This document shows positions 1-5,784 of a DNA stretch of 9,700 bases, piece after piece. Origin of the DNA: an uncultured Collinsella sp. Lineage in GTDB: Bacteria > Actinomycetota > Coriobacteriia > Coriobacteriales > Coriobacteriaceae. Position 1 is the first letter of the stretch, and each line of letters begins with the position of its first letter. Location of the stretch: positions 1-9,700 of the forward strand of contig CAAFMM010000516.1 of the NCBI GenBank assembly GCA_900764025.1, written 5' to 3'. The notes below the pieces were generated by a model that saw nothing but the letters and a program-made list of their open reading frames with translations, searched no databases and had not been told where the DNA came from. Both the position numbers and the translations under genes were made by a program.

Positions 1-6
1 TATAAT
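1..6 (+). promoter_or_regulatory. Probable -10 element of the tgt promoter
   Basis: The window opens with TATAAT, a perfect match to the bacterial -10 consensus. It lies 37 bases before the tgt start codon, which would give a 5' leader of about 30 bases. The -35 element would lie outside the window, so only half of the promoter can be judged. Confidence 0.55.
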
Positions 7-43
7 GGTTTGCGTATGAACCGCAACCAAGGAGTTCCAGTTT

Positions 44-1183
<1,140 letters not shown>

Positions 1184-1332
1184 GGGCGACAGACACGCTT
1201 GCAGAGCGTGGGCAACGGCAAAGGCTGAGCGGCAGCCGCTCGTCACATTCGCGGACGCCGGCTGCGCGACCGCTGACCGATGCCTTGCAAGCGCTTGATG
1301 CAACGTGGGTACCATACCGAATAGTTGATGTT
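1184..1332 (+). other. Structured intergenic stretch after tgt
   Basis: No gene is supported here. Two short perfect inverted repeats are visible: CACGCT (1194-1199) with AGCGTG (1205-1210), and GAGCGGC (1227-1233) with GCCGCTC (1235-1241). Neither is followed by a T-tract, so neither is an obvious intrinsic terminator. I do not recognise a known riboswitch or ncRNA consensus. The GC-rich folding could simply reflect base composition. Confidence 0.4.
1285..1315 (+). promoter_or_regulatory. Candidate promoter for the LOG-family gene
   Basis: TTGCAA at 1285-1290 and TACCAT at 1310-1315 resemble -35 and -10 hexamers, but the 19-base spacer is longer than the preferred 17. If real, transcription would start near 1322 and pass through the hairpin at 1333-1369 before reaching the gene at 1395. 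The call is weak and rests on hexamer similarity alone. Confidence 0.3.
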
Positions 1333-1379
1333 CGGGCGGGTGTTTGACGCATGGCGTCGACCCCGCCCGTTTCTATTTT
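1333..1379 (+). terminator. Intrinsic terminator or attenuator before the LOG-family gene
   Basis: CGGGCGGG (1333-1340) pairs perfectly with CCCGCCCG (1362-1369). Inside, GACGC (1346-1350) pairs with GCGTC (1354-1358) around a 3-base loop. The T-rich run TTTCTATTTT follows at 1370-1379. This is the standard architecture of a rho-independent terminator. It ends only 15 bases before the next start codon, with the Shine-Dalgarno TAGGAG at 1383-1388 in that gap. It may end tgt transcription, or act as an attenuator in the leader of the downstream gene. Confidence 0.8.
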
Positions 1380-1394
1380 CGATAGGAGTAACTC

Positions 1395-2153
1395 ATGATT
1401 AAGAATGAGAACGTCGAGGGTGAGCCGGCCTACGACGAGACGTATCGGCGCGGCCCCGTGGTCATGCGCGGCCCCATGATTCCTAAGGACAATACGTACG
1501 CCAACCTGCTGGCGCCTGAGGAGTCGACCGACTGGCTGCATGCCGATCCGTGGCGCGTACTGCGCATCCAGGCCGAGTTTGTCGACGGCTTTGGCGCGCT
1601 TGCCGAGCTCGGACCTGCGGTGACCATCTTCGGTAGCGCCCGCACGCCCAAGACCGATCCGCTCTACAAGGCGGCGCGCACGGTCGGCCGTAAGATTGCC
1701 CAACGCGGCGTGGCGGTTATCACCGGTGGCGGCCCCGGCATCATGGAGGCGGCCAACAGGGGAGCGGCGAGCGTCAACGGCAAGTCAGTTGGTTTGGGCA
1801 TTGAACTGCCGCACGAGCAGGGGCTCAACAAATACGTGAACCTCGGTATGGACTTCCGCTACTTCTTTGTGCGCAAGACCATGTTCGTCAAATACAGCTC
1901 GGGCGCTATTGTGTTTCCCGGCGGGTTTGGCACGCTCGACGAGATGTTCGAGGTGCTCACGCTGGTGCAAACGCACAAGGTCAAGCGCATGCCGCTTGTG
2001 CTGGTAGGCAGCGAGTACTGGCAGGGCCTGTTCGACTGGCTCAACGGCCCGGTGATGAGCGCCGGTATGATCAGCCCACTCGATCCAGACCTCGTCCACA
2101 TCACCGACGACCTCAACGAGGCCGTCGACATCGCCCTGAGCGGGCTGATGTAA
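1395..2153 (+). CDS. LOG family (TIGR00730) Rossmann-fold protein, putative nucleotide 5'-monophosphate phosphoribohydrolase
   Basis: The 252-aa protein carries both signature motifs of the LOG/YvdD family: GGGPGIMEAANRGA at residues 111-124 and PGGFGTLDE at 175-183. The second is the PGGxGTxxE motif associated with phosphoribohydrolase activity on nucleoside or cytokinin 5'-monophosphates. FGSARTP at 79-85 is the usual first Rossmann-strand motif. Plant-type LOG proteins make free cytokinin. In a gut-type bacterium a role in nucleotide turnover is more likely, but the substrate cannot be read from sequence. About 70 residues precede the first Rossmann strand, which is longer than minimal LOG proteins and seen in some bacterial members. 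The ATG at 1395 is preceded by TAGGAG at 1383-1388. The family is often misannotated as lysine decarboxylase; the protein is no such enzyme. It is transcribed alone, closed by the hairpin at 2165-2226. Confidence 0.92.
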   Translation: MIKNENVEGEPAYDETYRRGPVVMRGPMIPKDNTYANLLAPEESTDWLHADPWRVLRIQAEFVDGFGALAELGPAVTIFGSARTPKTDPLYKAARTVGRKIAQRGVAVITGGGPGIMEAANRGAASVNGKSVGLGIELPHEQGLNKYVNLGMDFRYFFVRKTMFVKYSSGAIVFPGGFGTLDEMFEVLTLVQTHKVKRMPLVLVGSEYWQGLFDWLNGPVMSAGMISPLDPDLVHITDDLNEAVDIALSGLM

Positions 2154-2164
2154 GGTGGGCAAAA

Positions 2165-2226
2165 TGGGACGGGGCTAAAAAGACTGGTCCGAGACGTTTG
2201 ATACCAGTCTTTTTAGCCTCGTCCCA
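2165..2226. terminator. Bidirectional intrinsic terminator in a 24-bp hairpin between convergent genes
   Basis: The arms 2165-2188 and 2203-2226 pair over 24 positions with a single G-T wobble (2172/2219), around a 14-base loop. The inner part reads A5-GACTGGT-loop-ACCAGTC-T5, so a 7-bp stem with a U-tract is formed on either strand. That is the classic two-way terminator for convergent genes, here the LOG-family gene (+) and the degV-type gene (-). The outer 11-12 bp (GGGACGGGGCT with AGCCTCGTCCC) extend beyond what termination needs. Confidence 0.85.
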
Positions 2227-2240
2227 AATGAACTGCTTCT

Positions 2241-2306
2241 AAGTTGCGGTGGAATAGGGATTGATTTGCGGCTAATAAGCCAAAACAGTCCCTATTCCAC
2301 CGCAAA
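2241..2306. repeat. Palindromic repeat, copy 1 (TTGCGGTGGAATAG arms)
   Basis: The arm TTGCGGTGGAATAGGGA (2244-2260) is perfectly complementary to TCCCTATTCCACCGCAA (2289-2305), giving a 17-bp stem. The 28-base interior holds a small hairpin, GGCT (2270-2273) with AGCC (2278-2281) around AATA. A second copy with the same outer arms sits at 5513-5580. There is no T-tract on either side, so this copy is not a typical intrinsic terminator. It lies downstream of both convergent genes and would be transcribed at the 3' end of the degV-type mRNA. Confidence 0.85.
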
Positions 2307-2320
2307 TGGTAAAGGTGCCC

Positions 2321-3181
2321 CTAGTGGATGGGCTGGTAGCGGGGGCAGTAGCTGATGGCTATGGCATCGACGCCTACGTGGGTGGCGATGGTGCAGCCGA
2401 TGGGGCCGGTGCCGGCGTCTACATAGTCTTGGCCTGCGAGCGCTTGGCTGACGAGCTCCTGCTCCTCGGCGGCGCCGGTCGTGAGCACGCGCACGCTGGA
2501 GCCCGGATGCTCGGCCAAAAATGCGAGGCAATCGGCCATGGTGTTGGCAACGATGCGCTTGGCGCCGCGGCCCTTTTTGATGGCCTTGATCTCGCCCGAT
2601 TTCCACTCCGGCGAAACGGCCAGGCGAATGTTGAGCATCTGCGTGAGCTGGCCGGCGAGCTTGGGCGCGCGGCCGTTCTTAACGAGGTTCTCGAGCGTGC
2701 GGGGAATCAGCAGCAGGTGGGCGTCGGGCAGCGTCGCGCGGATCTGCGCCTCGGTCTCGTCCAGGCTGCGGCCGTCCTCGCGCATGGCCAGCGCGTACTC
2801 CACCAGCAGGCCCTCGGCACCCGAGCCGGTGCGCGAGTCGATGCAGCGCACGTCGAGTTCGTGCGTTTCGGCCGTCAGGCTGGCGTTGGCATAGCAGGCG
2901 GACCACTCGCTGCACAGTGAGATAAAGATGGCGCTATCATGGCCGTCGGCGAGCACGCGGTCAAAGAGTGCCTTGAACTCGCCGGCGCTCGGCTGCGAGG
3001 TGTGCGGCAGTTGCTCGGAGCCGGCCATGCGCGCGACGTATTCCTCGGCGGTAATCTGCACCTGGTCGAGCAGGTCCTCGCCCTCGATAATCACATGCAG
3101 CGGAATCACGTAAATGCCGAGCTCTTGAGCGCGGGCGGGGGAGATGTCCGACGTGGAGTCGGTTATGATGGCAAAAGACAT
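2321..3181 (-). CDS. DegV family fatty-acid-binding protein (FakB-like)
   Basis: DegV proteins bind a fatty acid. Characterised members (FakB) present it to the kinase FakA, which makes acyl-phosphate for phospholipid synthesis. The 286-aa protein begins with the family strand MSFAIITDSTSD, has TSQPSAGEF at residues 61-69 (the Thr/Ser-rich motif that contacts the carboxylate), and ends with GPIGCTIATHVG, matching the usual C-terminal head-group motif. The central motif reads ISLCSEWSACY instead of the common SSxLSGTY type, a mild divergence. I chose the ATG at 3181 over the in-frame start at 3238 because AAAGG lies just upstream on the minus strand and the extra 19 residues (basic, low complexity) are foreign to the family. 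The gene is divergent from the HAD gene; no fakA is in view. Confidence 0.93.
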   Translation of the reverse strand: MSFAIITDSTSDISPARAQELGIYVIPLHVIIEGEDLLDQVQITAEEYVARMAGSEQLPHTSQPSAGEFKALFDRVLADGHDSAIFISLCSEWSACYANASLTAETHELDVRCIDSRTGSGAEGLLVEYALAMREDGRSLDETEAQIRATLPDAHLLLIPRTLENLVKNGRAPKLAGQLTQMLNIRLAVSPEWKSGEIKAIKKGRGAKRIVANTMADCLAFLAEHPGSSVRVLTTGAAEEQELVSQALAGQDYVDAGTGPIGCTIATHVGVDAIAISYCPRYQPIH

Positions 3182-3267
3182 AATTGCACCTTTCGTTGGG
3201 GCGCTTGCGCGCCGCCTTCTGAGAGCAAAGTGCGACAAGTATAGTAGAGTCGTTCCACATTACTAGG

Positions 3268-3289
3268 TTCAATTGTTGAATAGTCAACA
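3268..3289. promoter_or_regulatory. Operator-like overlapping palindromes in the divergent intergenic region
   Basis: TGTTGA (3274-3279) and TCAACA (3284-3289) form a perfect inverted repeat around ATAG. It overlaps a second one, TTCAA-TTG-TTGAA, at 3268-3280. The AT-rich site sits between the divergent degV-type gene (start 3181) and HAD gene (start 3338), where a shared transcription-factor operator would be expected. A TATAGT at 3240-3245 could be a -10 for the plus strand, but no good -35 is seen. This is inference from symmetry and position only. Confidence 0.35.
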
Positions 3290-3337
3290 GTTTGAAGTGT
3301 CGGTGTGGAAATCGTCAACTGGGGAAGAGGAATGCCG

Positions 3338-4000
3338 ATGGAGGCGTTGGAGATAGGCAAACGGCCGGTCGTGTTGTTCGATTTTGACGGCACGGTGGCA
3401 GATACGGGCCGGGCAGTGATGACCTCGACGCGCAAGACGCTGGCTGCGCGCGGGTTTTCGGAGGCGCAGATGGGTGATCTGCGCCGTATGATCGGGCCGC
3501 CCCTGTGGAAGAGCTTTCACGACTTTTACGGCTTTTCCCGCGAGGAGTCGCCTGCGGTGGCCGACGAGTACCGCGCCTTTTTTGATGAGCTGGGGCCGGA
3601 GGAGTACCCCGTGTTCGATGGGGTCCCCGAGCTGCTGGATGGGTTGGCCGCCCAGGGCAAGCGTATGGCCGTGGCGACGTCTCGCATGGAGGCGAAGTGC
3701 ATCGATATGGTTCATGAGCTGGGGCTTTGCCAGTTCGAAGCTGTGGTTGGCATGAATCCGCCGCAGGGGCGCGAGACCAAGGCCGATTCGGTCCGCGATG
3801 CCTTGGCAGAGCTCGGTGCGACGGCGGGCGATGCCGTGATGATCGGCGATCGCTTTAACGACGTCGAGGGCGCGCACGCGATGAGCGTGCCGTGCATTGG
3901 TATCTATTCGGGCGCGGCGGCGCCGGGCGAGCACGAGGCGGCGGGTGCCGATGCAGTGGTGCACTCGGTGGCCGAGCTTGCTAAACTTTTCGCTATATAA
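3338..4000 (+). CDS. HAD superfamily hydrolase, subfamily IA (phosphoglycolate phosphatase-like)
   Basis: The 220-aa protein has all four HAD motifs. Motif I is DFDGT, with Asp15 the nucleophile and Asp17 the acid/base. Motif II is ATS at residues 113-115, motif III is Lys148, and motif IV is GDRFND at 170-175, giving the metal-binding aspartates. An alpha-helical cap lies between motifs I and II, as in type C1 (IA) enzymes such as Gph, PpaX and YjjG. It should hydrolyse a small phosphorylated metabolite in the cytosol, but the substrate cannot be assigned. An in-frame GTG at 3305 and ATG at 3332 also exist. ATG 3338 is preferred because the purine-rich GGGGAAGAGG (3321-3330) then has a 7-base spacer and the protein starts shortly before motif I. 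The M20 peptidase gene follows after 54 bases on the same strand and may be cotranscribed. Confidence 0.9.
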   Translation: MEALEIGKRPVVLFDFDGTVADTGRAVMTSTRKTLAARGFSEAQMGDLRRMIGPPLWKSFHDFYGFSREESPAVADEYRAFFDELGPEEYPVFDGVPELLDGLAAQGKRMAVATSRMEAKCIDMVHELGLCQFEAVVGMNPPQGRETKADSVRDALAELGATAGDAVMIGDRFNDVEGAHAMSVPCIGIYSGAAAPGEHEAAGADAVVHSVAELAKLFAI

Positions 4001-4011
4001 GTATGTGATGT

Positions 4012-4035
4012 GAGGGACGGGCGTACCCGTCGCTC
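4012..4035 (+). other. Small hairpin between the HAD and M20 genes
   Basis: GACGGG (4016-4021) pairs with CCCGTC (4026-4031) around CGTA. The stem continues through a G-G mismatch to GAG/CTC (4012-4014, 4033-4035). There is no T-tract, so it is not a normal intrinsic terminator. It ends 6 bases before the strong Shine-Dalgarno TAAGGAGG (4041-4048) of the next gene, so in mRNA it could affect processing or translation. That function is conjecture. Confidence 0.45.
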
Positions 4036-4054
4036 ATTGGTAAGGAGGTCGTCC

Positions 4055-5491
4055 ATGAATCAGGTGGAGCAGAGTGTTACCGAGTATGTCGACGAGGTCT
4101 GGGAAGATGTTGTCGCCGATATCGAACAACTGGTGAGCTATCCGTCCGTGGCCGTTGCTGCCAATGCAGAGCCCGGTGCGCCGTTTGGCCGCCCGGTCCG
4201 TGATGCGCTCGATTGCGCGCTCGGCATTGCGCAAAAGCTCGGCTACCAGACGAGCGACGACGAGGGCTATGTGGGCATTGCCGATATCCCGGGTCGCGGC
4301 GACAAGCAGCTCGCGACCATCTGCCACGTGGACGTGGTGCCCGCCGGCCCCGGCTGGAACACCGACCCGTTTGCGATGGGGCGTCGCGAGGGCTGGCTGC
4401 TCGGCCGTGGCGTGATCGACGACAAGGGCCCGGCGGTGTTGTCGCTTTATGCCGGCGCGTACCTGCTCAAGCACGGCATTGTGCCGCGCTATACCTTCCG
4501 CGCGCTGCTGGGCTGCGATGAGGAAGTGGGCATGTCCGACGTTCACCATTATCTGGAGAACCACGCAGACCCCGACTTTCTGTTTACGCCCGATGCCGAG
4601 TTCCCGGTCTGCAATGCCGAGAAGGGCCAGTTTGGGGCGACGTTTGTGAGCCCCAAGATCGATGGAGGGCGCATCGTATCGTGGAGCGGTGCCGAGGCGA
4701 GCAATGCCATTCCGTCGCAGTCCATCTGCGAGCTCGCGATTGCCGCCGATGAACTGCCGGCGCCGGTCGAGAACGCCGACCGCCTGGAGATCACGGCACT
4801 CGATAACGGGCATGCGCAGATTTTCGCCCACGGTATTGGCGGCCACGCTTCGATGCCTGAGGGCACCATCAACGCCGTCGGCCTGATCGTGTCGTATCTG
4901 CGCGAGGCCGAGGACGCGTTTGGTGCACGCGACGAGCGCCTGCTGACGCCTGCCGAGCACGAGTTTGTCAAGTTTTTGGCCTTTGTGCATGCGGACGCCT
5001 ATGGCCGCGGCCTGGGTATCGACGCGACGAGCCCGGCGTTTGGCCCGCTCACCTGCAATCCCGGCGTCATCCGTGTGGTGGATGGCCACATCGAGCAGGT
5101 TATCGACGTGCGCTTCCCCGATAGCACCAGTGCTGATACCATCCGCGAGCAGCTCGAGCCGCTTGTCGGCCGCTTTGGCGTGACGTGCCAGCTGGGTCGC
5201 GCGAAGGTGCCGTTCTCGGTCTCTGCCGACGATCCGGCCGTGAAGGCGCTTATCGATACCTATAACGAGTTCACCGGCAAGCATGCCGAACCCTTTGCCA
5301 TGGGCGGCGGCACGTACGCGCGCAACTTTGCCCGCGCCGTCTCGTTTGGCCCCGAAGAGACCGGCCTGGAGCTGCCCGCGTGGGGCGGCCAGATGCACGG
5401 TCCCAACGAGTGCGCCAACGAGGAACAGCTCAAGCAGGCGCTCAAGATCTATATTGTTGCGATCCTTCGCTTGAATGAATTAGAGCTTTAA
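4055..5491 (+). CDS. M20 family metallopeptidase, Sapep/PepV-type dipeptidase
   Basis: This is probably a cytosolic, two-metal (zinc or manganese) dipeptidase. The 478-aa protein carries the M20 ligand set in order: CHVDVVP (His91, Asp93), GRGVIDDKGP (bridging Asp122 or Asp123), GCDEEVG (catalytic Glu156, metal Glu157), TPDAEFP (Asp180) and a C-terminal MHGPNE (His448). GIGGHASMPEG near residue 260-270 is the substrate-binding His motif of the inserted lid domain. PDAEFPVCNAEKG and MGGGTYAR are typical of the PepV/Sapep branch (TIGR01887-like), as is the length of about 470. The start at 4055 is set by TAAGGAGG (4041-4048); an upstream in-frame ATG at 4010 would run through the hairpin and has no good Shine-Dalgarno. 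Exact substrate preference is not determinable. It is followed by palindromic repeat copy 2, which probably ends the transcript. Confidence 0.93.
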   Translation: MNQVEQSVTEYVDEVWEDVVADIEQLVSYPSVAVAANAEPGAPFGRPVRDALDCALGIAQKLGYQTSDDEGYVGIADIPGRGDKQLATICHVDVVPAGPGWNTDPFAMGRREGWLLGRGVIDDKGPAVLSLYAGAYLLKHGIVPRYTFRALLGCDEEVGMSDVHHYLENHADPDFLFTPDAEFPVCNAEKGQFGATFVSPKIDGGRIVSWSGAEASNAIPSQSICELAIAADELPAPVENADRLEITALDNGHAQIFAHGIGGHASMPEGTINAVGLIVSYLREAEDAFGARDERLLTPAEHEFVKFLAFVHADAYGRGLGIDATSPAFGPLTCNPGVIRVVDGHIEQVIDVRFPDSTSADTIREQLEPLVGRFGVTCQLGRAKVPFSVSADDPAVKALIDTYNEFTGKHAEPFAMGGGTYARNFARAVSFGPEETGLELPAWGGQMHGPNECANEEQLKQALKIYIVAILRLNELEL

Positions 5492-5512
5492 GGTTTCGCG
5501 GTTTCCCAATCT

Positions 5513-5590
5513 AAGTTGCGGTGGAATAGTTCCTAGAATGGGCCATTTGATGGCCAAGCAGGAACTATTTCACCGCAACTTTGTTTTTAT
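5513..5590 (+). repeat. Palindromic repeat, copy 2, with terminator-like T-rich tail
   Basis: AGTTGCGGTGGAATAGTTCCT (5514-5534) pairs with 5560-5580 over 21 bp with one G-T wobble (5524/5570). Inside, GGCCAT (5541-5546) and ATGGCC (5550-5555) form a second perfect stem with a TTG loop. The outer 16 bases, TAAGTTGCGGTGGAATAG minus the flanking TA, are identical to copy 1 at 2241-2256, while the inner stem sequence differs but still pairs. The tail TTTGTTTTTATT follows on the plus strand, so this copy can serve as the terminator of the M20 gene, 20 bases after its stop codon. Confidence 0.85.
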
Positions 5591-5784
5591 TGGTGTAAAA
5601 GGTGTGCCATGTTCTGCGCTGGATTGTTATCCGTTTGTAAAGGCTGGGCAGAGCTTGCGGTAAGGGTCTATCAAATGCCCGTAAGAAACCGCAGTTGGCG
5701 CGGGCGCTACCCGATCGGGGTCGTATCTTTCCAAACAGCAAAGCGGGCAGGGTGCCCGCGAGTCGCATGTATGAAAGGAAGATC
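5591..5784 (+). promoter_or_regulatory. Upstream region and hairpin-rich leader of the pst operon
   Basis: No gene is supported in this 194-base stretch. It must contain the pst promoter, but I cannot pick convincing -35/-10 hexamers or a clear PhoP/PhoB box. Three inverted repeats are visible: TGCGGT (5656-5661) with ACCGCA (5688-5693), the palindrome CCCGATCGGG (5710-5719), and GCGGGCA (5743-5749) with TGCCCGC (5753-5759) around GGG. None has a T-tract. The last ends about 16 bases before the pstS Shine-Dalgarno (AAAGGAAG, 5774-5781). Confidence 0.4.

Noticed and set aside
2306..2920. 204-codon plus-strand open frame opposite the degV-type gene
   Set aside because: It reads as an Ala/Gly/Arg-rich shadow, whereas the minus strand gives a full DegV family protein with a Shine-Dalgarno.
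3182..3238. Longer N-terminus for the degV-type protein from the ATG at 3238
   Set aside because: The added 19 residues are basic and unlike the family, and a better Shine-Dalgarno serves the ATG at 3181.
4010..4054. Upstream ATG at 4010 for the M20 gene
   Set aside because: It has no good Shine-Dalgarno and would translate through the hairpin; TAAGGAGG points to 4055.
4034..5398. 454-codon open frame on the minus strand opposite the M20 gene
   Set aside because: It is a shadow of a high-GC gene. The composition is rich in Arg, Ala and His with no recognisable motif, while the plus strand carries a complete M20 active site.
5592..5605. GGTGT direct repeat (5592-5596 and 5601-5605) as a Pho-box-like site
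   Set aside because: The 5-base units with 9-base period do not match known PhoB or PhoP half-sites as I know them, and the position is far upstream of pstS.
5655..5694. Possible degenerate third copy of the TTGCGGT palindromic element
   Set aside because: Only TTGCGGT and ACCGCA match; the GGAATAG part of the arms and the inner stem are missing. A 6-bp match is expected by chance in this composition.
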